A stretch of 17,456 bases of DNA from Methanomicrobiales archaeon (GCA_012798365.1 JAAZNH010000291.1:1-17456), one strand, 5' to 3'. Counted from the stretch's first letter, positions 1 through 7,537 are shown. Numbers and translations: made by a program. The notes: generated from the letters alone by a model not told the origin.

Positions 1-982
1 CCCGCACAGCCCCGTCAATCACCACACCGGAGATTCCTTTTGTGATGCAGCTGAGCGTTGCAAGTTCACCCCACGGGGCAACATGCAGCCCTCCGTCATT
101 ATTGATGACAAGCACATCGTTTTGCCCGGCGCGATCAATTGCCTCAACCGGTTTTGCCCAGTCTCCGGCAAAAGTCTGCACCGTCACTGCTTTTCCCACC
201 ATCTTCACCTTCCCGCATAGGGAAAAAAGGCCGGTCATGGATCCTTTCCGGTGCATGGCATCCGTTACATTGGGTGCCGAGACCTGCATGAGCAGGGATC
301 GAATCGTTTCAGAAAGATCTGCTTTTTTTGTTTGCCGGGCCCGGGGTTTGTTCATTGCCTCCCGGATCTTTTTTGCGGATGCCGTGACATCTGCCGATCG
401 TGCAATCCAGCCACCGACAATGATGATTTCCGCCCCCTGTTTTACCGCATCGCCGGCCTGTTCTGCATCAATTCCACCGGCGATGGCCAGCGGTACGTGC
501 AGGGTTCCGGCCAACTGACCAAGGAGTGATAGCGAATCCCTGCCGGTCATCTGCTGGTCAATGCCGGTATGGGCACAGATGATGTCAACGCCCATGGATT
601 CCAGCCGGGCAGCCCGGTTCAGCGGGTCACCGGTATTAATCAGGTCCGCCATCAGCCGTATACCATACTTCCGGGATGCACGAATGGCATCGGCAATCAC
701 TGCATCGTCCGCATCACCCAGGATACAAACCACGTTTGCGCCGGCTTTTGCTGCCATCTCGACTTCAAGAGCCCCGGTATCGGCTATCTTCATGTCGGCA
801 ACGATAATTGAATCCGGGAAGGTATCCTTAAGGGAGCGGATGGCCTGGACTCCTTCACTTTTAATCAGGGGTGTACCTGCCTCGATCCAGTCTGCGCCGC
901 CGAGAACTGCTTCCCGGGCAATCTGCAGGGCGCGGGGCAAATCGACAACATCCAGTGCTACCTGCAGGATTGCTTTTTTCAT
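1..982 (-). CDS. Bifunctional 3-hexulose-6-phosphate synthase / RraA-like protein, 3' end cut by window edge
   Basis: The ATG at 982-980 opens a frame that stays open for 327 codons to the left edge, so the C-terminus is missing. Residues 1-210 form an OMP-decarboxylase-type barrel with the acid-base motif VADMKIAD (D63, K65, D68), then AHTGID (138-142) and the phosphate-binding ends LAIAGGID and IIIVGGWIA, as in 3-hexulose-6-phosphate synthase (ribulose 5-phosphate plus formaldehyde, reversible). After a basic linker (212-221), residues 222-327 match the RraA/HMG-CHA aldolase fold: SAPNVTDAM, NNDGGLHVAPWGE, then VVIDGAVR at the cut. This fusion is known in methanogens, where HPS is thought to run in reverse to make pentoses; the role of the RraA half is unclear. 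No clear Shine-Dalgarno precedes the start. It diverges from the pilin-like gene. Confidence 0.9.
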   Translation of the reverse strand, partial: MKKAILQVALDVVDLPRALQIAREAVLGGADWIEAGTPLIKSEGVQAIRSLKDTFPDSIIVADMKIADTGALEVEMAAKAGANVVCILGDADDAVIADAIRASRKYGIRLMADLINTGDPLNRAARLESMGVDIICAHTGIDQQMTGRDSLSLLGQLAGTLHVPLAIAGGIDAEQAGDAVKQGAEIIIVGGWIARSADVTASAKKIREAMNKPRARQTKKADLSETIRSLLMQVSAPNVTDAMHRKGSMTGLFSLCGKVKMVGKAVTVQTFAGDWAKPVEAIDRAGQNDVLVINNDGGLHVAPWGELATLSCITKGISGVVIDGAVR

Positions 983-1426
983 GATCAATGATCTGCGTGG
1001 CAGGAGGCTTAAGGATTACGAGAATGGTCTTTTTAAGAGCGGGCAGGAGCCTCATTCCGGCACACGGAACGTTCAAGCATTCAAAGGGGCTTCGCTCAAC
1101 AATGAATGGAATCGTTGATCAGGATCGCACACAAAGAAGGCCGGTACAATCGGTACACCGACGATTCAAATCGTATCGCAAAAACTGGTTGAACCATTTT
1201 TTTACAAGAGGCATCGAAGCATCTTCAATTGAGTACAACGGAGGGGGAAACCGGTGAGATTGCAGAAATCATGATGGATTTTCAATAGAAACCGTGAATT
1301 TTTCTTTTTTTTCAATTGCACAATAAACGCACATTAATATAGAATAGTCAGCCAATAATGGATCATACATTGTGGAAATACCTCTGAGAGAAATTTCCTT
1401 TTCAACAAAACAGGAGATATTGCACA
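983..1426. other. Divergent intergenic region, no gene seen
   Basis: This 444-base gap separates the divergent HPS-RraA and pilin-like genes. No convincing coding frame or tRNA is visible. The part next to HPS-RraA holds a TTAAAAAG-like element on the minus strand (about 1031-1038), a possible promoter. The part next to the pilin is AT-rich (about 1290-1345) and holds its likely TATA box. The middle contains a short hairpin, ACGATT-CA-AATCGT, near 1160-1173. Confidence 0.5.
1334..1342 (+). promoter_or_regulatory. Candidate TATA box for the pilin-like gene
   Basis: TTAATATAG lies in an AT-rich stretch about 90 bases before the ATG at 1427. That spacing would give a leader of roughly 60 nt, compatible with the AGGAGA Shine-Dalgarno at 1412-1417. 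Inferred from base composition and position only. Confidence 0.4.
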
Positions 1427-2644
1427 ATGAAAAACAGTTATTCCCATTCCGAGGGTATCTCGGAGACCGTTTCGATAATTCTCGTGATTTCCCTGGTGCT
1501 TATCCTTGCGATTGTTCTCTACGCCCTGCTTTTCGGGTCTGTTTCACTGAAAAACACATCACGGGTTGCTGCAACGGCAGGTACGGTAATTGTGCCGGAG
1601 ACCTCTATTCCCATCATGTACAGCCAGCCTTCCGCCGGGGATAATTATTACCTCCTGGGCCAGCAGAACATTCCCTCCGGTTATCCGGTGGTGTATTTCA
1701 TGCTCCGGGATCCCACCGGAACATCGATCAAAACCACCCAGACGATCAAATCACCCGGTGCCAACACATATGGAACCGCGTTGTACCTGTATAAGGACAC
1801 TTCAGGGTACCATGTCACTGATTCTGCGGAAATGATCGCGTTCAACCGGACGAAAATCAGGCCGTTCACTCCCCAGGGTACATGGACCCTCACGATGGTT
1901 GATAAGACCGCAGATGTTCCTTTGACCGATATGAAGGTCCTCATCGGGGCGGAAAGCCCGTCGTATAATCCCCTCGGGGGATCCATGACCTGGACGAACT
2001 TTGGCCAGTTCATCAACAAGACCGGATACCTCCTACCCTTCACCAGTTACAATGTCGGTAACTTTACCGGGCCAGGGGGGATGAAAGCATTCTCGTTCAA
2101 CGGGGTCAGTTCGTACATCCAGGGGGTAGATAACCCCGATGTCTCATTTACCGGCAACATGGGAATATCCCTCTGGCTGCAGCCCTCAACAACAACCGGG
2201 TATCATGAGATCCTTGGTAAAGGAACTGCAAGTGACACAAACGATAATTACGACCTGTTCATTATTGACAGGACCCTCTGGTTCGAATGGACCCAGGAAG
2301 GAACAAGCCCGGCACAGATGTATCACATCCAGACCGCCCCTCTTACCTGGGATAAGGACTGGAAATATGTCACCTTCAATGTGAATAACGGCGTCCCGGA
2401 AATCTATTATGACGGGGTTTCAGTCCCGTTCAACTATTATGCGGGAAATACCCCAGGCGGAGTCCCGCTGGCATCGGCCGTCCCGGTTGATCTTAAGCCG
2501 GATAACAATCCGGTAACCATCGGACGGCAGAACTGGCCGGGGAATTACCTGTACTATGCCGGAAATATGAGTGAAGTAACGTACTACAACAGGGCGTTAA
2601 GCGCATCGGAGGTTGCAGACAATAAAGCAACCTACCAGACCTGA
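1427..2644 (+). CDS. Archaeal type IV pilin-like protein with C-terminal LamG/concanavalin A-like domain
   Basis: The 405-residue product starts with a short polar leader and EGISETVS, followed by a single hydrophobic helix (about residues 15-38). This is the class III (prepilin-type) signal layout of archaeal pilins, where the helix becomes the filament core after prepilin peptidase cleavage. Residues about 45-210 are beta-rich and probably extracellular. Residues about 218-405 look like a LamG/jellyroll domain: FSFNGVSSYI, GISLWLQP, WKYVTFNV, VTIGRQ and the closing VTYYNRALSASEV are typical. AGGAGA at 1412-1417 sits 9 bases before the ATG and fixes the start. No prepilin peptidase or assembly ATPase gene is nearby. 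I infer a surface adhesin or carbohydrate-binding minor pilin. The pilin assignment is fairly sure; the ligand is unknown. Confidence 0.8.
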   Translation: MKNSYSHSEGISETVSIILVISLVLILAIVLYALLFGSVSLKNTSRVAATAGTVIVPETSIPIMYSQPSAGDNYYLLGQQNIPSGYPVVYFMLRDPTGTSIKTTQTIKSPGANTYGTALYLYKDTSGYHVTDSAEMIAFNRTKIRPFTPQGTWTLTMVDKTADVPLTDMKVLIGAESPSYNPLGGSMTWTNFGQFINKTGYLLPFTSYNVGNFTGPGGMKAFSFNGVSSYIQGVDNPDVSFTGNMGISLWLQPSTTTGYHEILGKGTASDTNDNYDLFIIDRTLWFEWTQEGTSPAQMYHIQTAPLTWDKDWKYVTFNVNNGVPEIYYDGVSVPFNYYAGNTPGGVPLASAVPVDLKPDNNPVTIGRQNWPGNYLYYAGNMSEVTYYNRALSASEVADNKATYQT

Positions 2645-2650
2645 TTTTTT
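2645..2650 (+). terminator. Oligo-T stretch after the pilin-like gene
   Basis: Six T residues follow directly on the TGA stop. Archaeal RNA polymerase can terminate at oligo-T without a hairpin, so this is a candidate terminator. Confidence 0.35.
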
Positions 2651-2756
2651 GGTACGTGTGCCGGTACTACTATTGCATTGCAGGTTTCCTTATCACCCAC
2701 GGTCAATCCTGAAAGGAATCCTGATCTGAATCAATCACGATTTGATTTTCCCTTTT

Positions 2757-3505
2757 CAATCGGGTTCTGATTTTTATTTTTCCGGCCCAACTGCGATCGC
2801 GATTGAAATTGTGATCCGGATTAATCACGATCCGGTTTTCAAAATTCAATCGGGTTGTGAATTTTCCGGAAAAATCAGGATCCGATTTGTTCAGAAAAAT
2901 CGGATCGTGCTAGAAAAGATGTGGATTATCTGTGGGCCCCTTCGTATTGATTCGAACCGATCCGTTACAGATCAGCTTAACTTTTCACAACCGACTTGTG
3001 ACTTTTCCGGAAAAATCAGGTCCTGCCAAAAATTTTCCAATCGAGTTCTGATTTTTATTTTTCCGGCCCAACTGCGATCGCGATTGAAATTGTGATCCGG
3101 ATCAATCACGATCCGGTTTTCAAAATTCAATCGGGTTGTGAATTTTCCGGAAAAATCAGGATCCGATTTGTTCAGAAAAATCGGATCGTGCCTGTAAACC
3201 CGTGGATTATCTGTGGGCCCTGTCGTAATGATTCGAACCAGTCCGTTACAGATGAGCTTAACTTTTCGCAACCGACTTGTGATTTTTCCGGAAAAATCAG
3301 ATCCTGCTAAAAATTTTTCAATCGAGTTCTGGTTTTCATTTTTCAATCGCAACAGCGATTGCGATTGAAATCATGATCCGGATCAATCACGATCCGGTTT
3401 TTTTAAAATCAACCGGGTTGTGATTCATTCAGAAAAACCAGATCCTGGTTGTATCCGGGATTCAGCGAACTGTGCAGGATTATCCATAATGAATCATGAT
3501 AATCA
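2757..3505. repeat. Tandem array of a 281-bp palindrome-rich noncoding unit (2 full copies plus 1 degenerate)
   Basis: Unit 1 is 2757-3037, unit 2 is 3038-3318, and a decayed unit 3 runs from 3319 to about 3505. Anchors (CAATCG at 2757/3038/3319, TCCGATTTG at 2881/3162, GTGGATTATC at 2921/3202) give a period of exactly 281. By hand alignment units 1 and 2 differ at about 19 positions with no gaps. Only about 2 changes fall in the first 154 bases; the rest lie in the last 127. Each unit has the palindrome TTTTCCGGAAAA twice, a GATCCGATTT/AAATCGGATC stem-loop (2879-2906, 3160-3187), an AAAATTCA/TGAATTTT stem-loop, and GCGATCGC. Since 281 is not a multiple of three, frames across it are not repeated and it is not coding. 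It fills the gap between two convergent genes and is more AT-rich than its surroundings. Confidence 0.9.
2879..2906. repeat. Stem-loop inside repeat unit 1 (copy at 3160-3187 in unit 2)
   Basis: Arms GATCCGATTT (2879-2888) and AAATCGGATC (2897-2906) pair perfectly over 10 bp around an 8-base loop. The same structure recurs 281 bases on with no change in arms or loop. Confidence 0.75.
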
Positions 3506-3577
3506 CACCGGGTTCTCTTTTTGCAGGAAAATTTCAGTGTCCCAAAAAACGGGGAAACGCAATGGATCAAAAAAAGA

Positions 3578-4084
3578 TTATTCCTTTTTGTAACTGTTAT
3601 AAAATGCAACCTGTTTCAGCTCTTTTTTCTGGACAATCGGAATCTCTGCAGGGCTGCCAGCAGCAACCAGGCTTACCAGTGTATATGCATCAGGGACATT
3701 CAGCAGCTTCCGCACCGGCTCACCATAGGGTTTTTTGTCGCCGGCAACCCAGCAGGAGCAGACCCCGTGTGCCTGTAATGCAAGGATGAGATTCTCAGTT
3801 GCGGCACAGCAGTCTTCAAGATAATATGTCTCGGCCTTTTCACCAAAAACCGCAAAACAGACCGCACAGTCAGCGATAAATTTCCCGTGCTCCGTGAACC
3901 CGGCAATCTCCTGCAAGATTTTCTTTTCCTTAATGACCCCAAAGAGCCAGGGCTGGTGATTAATTGCCGTAGGTGCATGGCGGGCGCATTCAAGGGCATC
4001 GGTAATTATTGCGTCATTCACCGGATCCGTCTTGAACTTCCTGACACTGTGACGTGACTTGATCACCGTGGTTACAACGTTCAT
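3578..4084 (-). CDS. Nitroreductase family protein (FMN-dependent oxidoreductase)
   Basis: The 168-residue protein begins NVVTTVIKSRHSVRKF, the FMN-phosphate-binding start of nitroreductases (R11, S13, R15). It continues with ARHAPTAINHQPW (35-46) and the helix LEDCCAATENLILALQAHGV (89-108), all typical of the family. Members use FMN and NAD(P)H or another donor to reduce nitro, flavin or quinone-like compounds; the substrate here cannot be told. At 168 residues it is a short member. No Shine-Dalgarno is seen, but a TATA-like element lies about 27 bases before the ATG, so the message is probably leaderless, which supports this start. The gene stands alone, converging on the pilin gene across the repeat array. 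Several cysteines (C73, C76, C92, C93, C109, C111) are noticeable. Confidence 0.88.
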   Translation of the reverse strand: MNVVTTVIKSRHSVRKFKTDPVNDAIITDALECARHAPTAINHQPWLFGVIKEKKILQEIAGFTEHGKFIADCAVCFAVFGEKAETYYLEDCCAATENLILALQAHGVCSCWVAGDKKPYGEPVRKLLNVPDAYTLVSLVAAGSPAEIPIVQKKELKQVAFYNSYKKE

Positions 4085-4104
4085 ACACCGGAATGGGAAA
4101 TGAA

Positions 4105-4116
4105 CCTAATAAAAGG
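4105..4116 (-). promoter_or_regulatory. TATA box of the nitroreductase gene, flanked by a repeated AATGGGAAA
   Basis: Read on the minus strand, CCTTTTATTAGG is centred about 27 bases from the ATG at 4084, the spacing expected for a leaderless archaeal transcript. On the plus strand AATGGGAAA occurs at 4092-4100 and 4123-4131, one copy on each side of the TATA box and 31 bases apart. Confidence 0.5.
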
Positions 4117-4135
4117 TTGTGAAATGGGAAAGTGA

Positions 4136-4143
4136 GGAAAAAG
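4136..4143 (-). terminator. Oligo-T stretch after the DUF3821-like gene
   Basis: On the minus strand the bases just past the stop read CTTTTTCC, an oligo-T run that could end this transcript just before the nitroreductase promoter. Confidence 0.3.
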
Positions 4144-4144
4144 A

Positions 4145-5182
4145 TTAGTTCTTTTTCCAGAAGACGAGCATCGTTCCAAGGACGGCAATGCCGGCCAGGG
4201 TGCCTTCAAACCCGGGGGATTTTGTGGGGGTTGCTGGAGGAACTGTCGAGACCGGGACCTGGGTTGGCACTTCTGTTGTCGGTACCGGAGTAGTGACGGT
4301 TGTAACCGGAGCCGCAGTTGTCGGGACTGCAGTGGCAGTGGTTTTCACGGTCGTGGGCTGGGCTGTCGTGACGACGGGTTTGGGAGTTGCTGCAGTTGTT
4401 GCCTGGGTCGGGTAGTTACCCCGGATCAACGGGTTATTATCCTGGTTGAGTAACGTCACTTTCTCGCTGATTGCTTTACCGGATGGACTGTAGTTGTCCT
4501 TCATGGAGTTGGCGTTGCACTCGGCCCAGATCGTGTACGTCCCGGGAGCATAGGCATCCCGCTGGCTGGTGTTCCAGATGGATGCCGTGTAGTAGGGGGT
4601 TGTTGAAACCGGAATATCAACAATTGATGTTGCAGTCCCTGCCGTGTTAAGAAGGGAAGAGTAAACCGCCCCGTCTGGCCCCTGGACCTTGATCGTGATA
4701 GGAACAGAAGTTACCCCTGCCCTCTGGCCGATCGGGACAAGATTGGTATCGATCCTGAACCGGAGCTGGTCTTCAGTCGGGACCCACTTATTTGTCACAT
4801 CAACATTCACGGTAGTATCTTCAATCCTGATGGAAAGCTGCGGGTCGACAACCGAGAACGCAGTCCCGTTGGAGTCATTTGAAGGAGTAAGACGATACCA
4901 GACACCGAGACGGGAGGTGAAATCCGAAGGCTGGACATAGAACCCGGTCGGATTGGAGACAAAGATGGAATAGGACGGTGCGCTGCCATTGATTGCAGCA
5001 CCGGATGCCCACCACCCGATCTTCGTATCGCCATCCATTACCGCAGAAACATCAAGGTTCTGTTCCCCGACAAATACCGTGCCGCCCTGGGCGATGGTAT
5101 TAATCGCTGCACTGACGGGACTTATCCAGAGTGCAACGAAGAGTGCCAGGGATATCCAGTATATGGGATGCTTAGTTGCCAT
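4145..5182 (-). CDS. DUF3821-like secreted surface protein with Thr/Pro-rich linker and PGF-CTERM-like anchor
   Basis: I start at the ATG at 5182-5180 because GAGG lies 6 bases upstream; an in-frame ATG at 5188 abuts GAGG and is too close. The product is 345 residues. Residues 1-25 are a Sec signal ending PVSA. The segment INTIAQGGTVFVGEQNLDVS and the DTKIGWWASG...YSIFVSNPTGFY pattern resemble DUF3821, a domain found in Methanomicrobiales surface proteins. After a second beta-rich part comes a Thr/Val/Pro-rich linker (about 255-315), likely O-glycosylated. The end SPGFEGTLAGIAVLGTMLVF plus WKKN is a PGF-CTERM-like signal, normally processed by archaeosortase A with lipid attachment. A cell-wall or surface role is inferred. 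It lies 73 bases downstream of the YkgJ-like gene. Confidence 0.85.
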   Translation of the reverse strand: MATKHPIYWISLALFVALWISPVSAAINTIAQGGTVFVGEQNLDVSAVMDGDTKIGWWASGAAINGSAPSYSIFVSNPTGFYVQPSDFTSRLGVWYRLTPSNDSNGTAFSVVDPQLSIRIEDTTVNVDVTNKWVPTEDQLRFRIDTNLVPIGQRAGVTSVPITIKVQGPDGAVYSSLLNTAGTATSIVDIPVSTTPYYTASIWNTSQRDAYAPGTYTIWAECNANSMKDNYSPSGKAISEKVTLLNQDNNPLIRGNYPTQATTAATPKPVVTTAQPTTVKTTATAVPTTAAPVTTVTTPVPTTEVPTQVPVSTVPPATPTKSPGFEGTLAGIAVLGTMLVFWKKN

Positions 5183-5255
5183 GATCATCCTCTTTTTTTG
5201 AACCATAAAAGATTGTTTACCGCACCGGAAACTCCCAGGCACACATCCAGCAGGG

Positions 5256-5828
5256 TTACCGGCGGGATTTTGAGGAATCCCCGAGGATCTTTACTCCCTC
5301 ACAATCGATAACAGCGGGGGTACCGGCCGGAATTTCCAAGCCGTTTTTCAGGGATTGAAACACAGCCCGGATCTGGTTTTCATCACGGGCTTCTTCCCGG
5401 TACCGGTCGACAAGACACTGCGCAAGGGCCATTGCATCGTCAAACGAGATCTCCTGACCCAGGCCCGGGCAGGGGGACGACATTACTGCAGTATCCGATA
5501 ATTCAAACGGGTACGTCCTGCAGATCCCGGGCCGCGTATGATAAATCCTGCAGTTTTGCGCCTCCAGAAACACGCAATTGTGGTTATGGCGCCGGATACA
5601 CCACCCGAGATGGACTCTGTTCCCCGTGTCGAGCGGGATTTTCCCAGGGTATGGTTCAGCAATTTCATCCCAGGCAAGTGCAGAGGATTGCATGATACGC
5701 CGTATCTCAGGAGGCGTCACCATCACAATGTTGGAATCCGGTTCCACGGGAGAACAGCAGATCCCGCATCGCTGGCACCGGAATCCAATCCGCTGAATTT
5801 CCCGTGCAATGTCCGCAACAGGGATCAT
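5256..5828 (-). CDS. YkgJ-family cysteine-cluster protein
   Basis: The 190-residue protein has the family signature FRCQRCGICC (C18, C21, C24, C25), then C77, C85 in HNCVFLE, C93 in NCRIYHTRPGICRTYPFEL with C103, and C120 in SSPCPG. This cysteine spacing defines the YkgJ/UPF0153 proteins, which bind a metal (zinc or an iron-sulfur cluster) and have no settled biochemical role. The length fits. The gene begins 20 bases after the guaAA stop, so co-transcription with guaAA and perhaps cobT is likely. No Shine-Dalgarno is visible; the spacer contains CCTTTTTTCC on the coding strand, which could also terminate the upstream message. The function stays open. Confidence 0.85.
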   Translation of the reverse strand: MIPVADIAREIQRIGFRCQRCGICCSPVEPDSNIVMVTPPEIRRIMQSSALAWDEIAEPYPGKIPLDTGNRVHLGWCIRRHNHNCVFLEAQNCRIYHTRPGICRTYPFELSDTAVMSSPCPGLGQEISFDDAMALAQCLVDRYREEARDENQIRAVFQSLKNGLEIPAGTPAVIDCEGVKILGDSSKSRR

Positions 5829-5848
5829 GAGGAAAAAAGGATTGATTG

Positions 5849-6403
5849 TTACTCGTGGGCAATGCGACTGAAGTTCTCAAATACCCGCTTTCCCTCAAAG
5901 GTATGACTCACTTCAGGATGCCACTGGAGACCGTAAATACGTTTTTCGGGAAGGGCAATTGCTTCAGCATTGCATATTGAGGAACGGGCCAGCCTGACAA
6001 AGCCGGGGGGGATCGAGACCACTTCATCGGCATGCGATGCCCAGACGCTGATGGTATCCGGGTAACCTTTGAGAATTTCGCCATGCTCAAGGATCTCAAC
6101 ATCCACGGGTCCATACCCCCCGCTTTTGCCCGGGGAGACATTTCCACCAAAGCGGGTTGCGATGATGTGGAGCCCAAGACAGATCCCCAGAACCGGAAGG
6201 CCGAGGTCCAGGTACTTTGCGCAGTTCCCGGCCCGGTCAAGCGTCGGCCCGCCGCCAAGGATAATCCCACGGCAGCCGGAAGCAACGTCCTCAGGGTGAG
6301 TGGTGTTGGGGATGAGCGAGACCTCAATATCCAGGTCCCGGAGTGCCCGGTGGATAAGGTGGTTGAACTGCCCGAAATTATTCACAACATAGATGGGAAG
6401 CAT
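5849..6403 (-). CDS. guaAA: GMP synthase subunit A (glutamine amidotransferase)
   Basis: The 184-residue class I glutamine amidotransferase has the nucleophile motif GICLGLH (C75), the GILGGGP-like turn IILGGGPTLD (48-56) and the catalytic pair WHPEVSHT (H162, E164). It releases ammonia from glutamine for the ATP-pyrophosphatase subunit, which aminates XMP to GMP. In many archaea these two subunits are separate genes, and this protein has the size of the lone A subunit; SVWASHADEV and GLQWHPEVSHT are typical of it. The synthetase subunit is not in the window. GGAG lies 4 bases before the ATG. It sits 36 bases after cobT and 20 bases before the YkgJ-like gene, suggesting a three-gene operon. 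Confidence 0.93.
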   Translation of the reverse strand: MLPIYVVNNFGQFNHLIHRALRDLDIEVSLIPNTTHPEDVASGCRGIILGGGPTLDRAGNCAKYLDLGLPVLGICLGLHIIATRFGGNVSPGKSGGYGPVDVEILEHGEILKGYPDTISVWASHADEVVSIPPGFVRLARSSICNAEAIALPEKRIYGLQWHPEVSHTFEGKRVFENFSRIAHE

Positions 6404-6439
6404 TGTACTCCGTTTTCTTTTGTTATCCTATAAGCCTGT

Positions 6440-7450
6440 TCAGGAAAATGCTGTCACCGTTGTAAGGATCTTCTGGCGGATCTCGTCCGGGGTATGACCC
6501 ACCATATGGGCAAGACACATCGCACCCCCGGCCCCGGTCCCTTCTTTGACTTCACCGGTACAGTAGCGTGCAAGATTTGCATGGCCTAATTCGCCAAATC
6601 CCGGATCAACATAGTACATGCTGACACCGATCAGGCCGGCGATCTGTTCAACATTTGCTGAAACATCATCGCGTACATACGAGGTTGTAACAACGGAAGG
6701 CAGATGAATTCCCAGGGATTTTATCAGGGCGGCTACCGCTAGCATCTGGGTACCACCGGCAAGCAGGACATTCCCCGAATACCCCTGCACAATGCCTGCG
6801 GCAACCGGCATCATGGGATCCCCGGCGTATTGTACCAGCTCGAGCGGGGCAGTCGCCCGGTCATTGGCAATCCGGGCAAGTGCGGTTTTGCATATCTCTT
6901 CTTTAACGGAGACGGGGTTCGTGACAAAACTGCTGCTGACCGAGGCGGGATAACCCAGTGCCCGCAGGACGCAGAGAGCCGTTGTCGTTCCCCCGGGGAC
7001 ACATTCACCAAGCACGAGCAGATCACTATATGCAGAAAGGGTTTTTCCAATTACGATTCCACGGTTGAAAAGCTCCCGTGCATGAGGTACCGCCATACCA
7101 AAACGGGGATCCTGGCCTGCAGATCCATATGCATCCACACAAGGAACAGTAGGGGCATTGCAGAGTCCGGCATTGACAAAAACCGGCTGCAGGTTACAGA
7201 GTTCAACCATTGCCCGGGTGATGGTTGCCGGAGTCGGGCATCCGGTGGGGGTATTGGGTTTGACGGGAAGACTGGTGATTGCCCCGTTGGTTATCAGTTC
7301 TGCATCGAGGACCGGCGTAAGCAGGGTTTTTTCAGCCGAGGGGCCGGCACCGGAAACGCCAGGCACAGTCGAGAGCAGGGTATTTGCAAGGATTGCGCAA
7401 AACACGGGTTTCTTTGGATGAAACGGGGGTTTTGCAGAGAGAAACACCAT
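6440..7450 (-). CDS. cobT: Archaeal CobT-type nicotinate-nucleotide (dimethyl)benzimidazole phosphoribosyltransferase
   Basis: The start is the ATG at 7450-7448, preceded by GAGGTGATT 3 bases away, a near-perfect Shine-Dalgarno. The 38 upstream in-frame residues look noncoding. The 336-residue product has the length of the archaeal CobT group (TIGR00303). Gly-rich stretches include VLGECVPGGTTTALCVLRALG and VLLAGGTQMLA. Near the C-terminus KEGTGAGGAM carries the glutamate (about E303) matching the catalytic Glu of bacterial CobT. The enzyme makes alpha-ribotides for the lower ligand of cobamides from nicotinate mononucleotide and a base. It diverges from cobZ-cobS, which act in the same branch. 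The true base in methanogens is often 5-hydroxybenzimidazole; I cannot read base choice here. Confidence 0.88.
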   Translation of the reverse strand: MVFLSAKPPFHPKKPVFCAILANTLLSTVPGVSGAGPSAEKTLLTPVLDAELITNGAITSLPVKPNTPTGCPTPATITRAMVELCNLQPVFVNAGLCNAPTVPCVDAYGSAGQDPRFGMAVPHARELFNRGIVIGKTLSAYSDLLVLGECVPGGTTTALCVLRALGYPASVSSSFVTNPVSVKEEICKTALARIANDRATAPLELVQYAGDPMMPVAAGIVQGYSGNVLLAGGTQMLAVAALIKSLGIHLPSVVTTSYVRDDVSANVEQIAGLIGVSMYYVDPGFGELGHANLARYCTGEVKEGTGAGGAMCLAHMVGHTPDEIRQKILTTVTAFS

Positions 7451-7528
7451 AGTAATCACCTCATAGGTGGGGTGCCGGAATGATTGAAGATATCTGTTGT
7501 GGGGTGCACCCGCTGAACAATTCCAAGG

Positions 7529-7537
7529 GTATAATAG
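7529..7537 (+). promoter_or_regulatory. Near-symmetric TATA box between cobT and cobZ
   Basis: GTATAATAG is centred about 30 bases before the cobZ ATG (7563), placing transcription start at or within a few bases of the start codon and explaining the lack of a close Shine-Dalgarno. The reverse complement, CTATTATAC, is also TATA-like and lies about 80 bases upstream of cobT, so one element may serve both directions. Confidence 0.5.

Noticed and set aside
42..1118. Plus-strand frames opposite the first gene
   Set aside because: They are shadows of the minus-strand HPS-RraA frame, which has recognisable catalytic motifs and stays open to the window edge.
1155..1180. tRNA T-arm-like GATTCAAATC
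   Set aside because: It is only a short hairpin; no acceptor, D or anticodon arms can be placed around it.
988..1257. 89-codon plus-strand frame in the 983-1426 gap
   Set aside because: No Shine-Dalgarno or TATA at a suitable distance, and the translation looks random.
2742..3352. Open frames of 70-126 codons on both strands across the repeat array
   Set aside because: The 281-base period shifts frame between units, the frames lack Shine-Dalgarno sites, and the translations mirror the repeated AT-rich motifs rather than a protein.
2757..3505. CRISPR array
   Set aside because: The repeating unit is 281 bp with no alternating short repeats and unique spacers, and no cas genes are present.
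6830..7483. 217-codon plus-strand frame
   Set aside because: It is antisense to cobT, which has family motifs and a strong Shine-Dalgarno.
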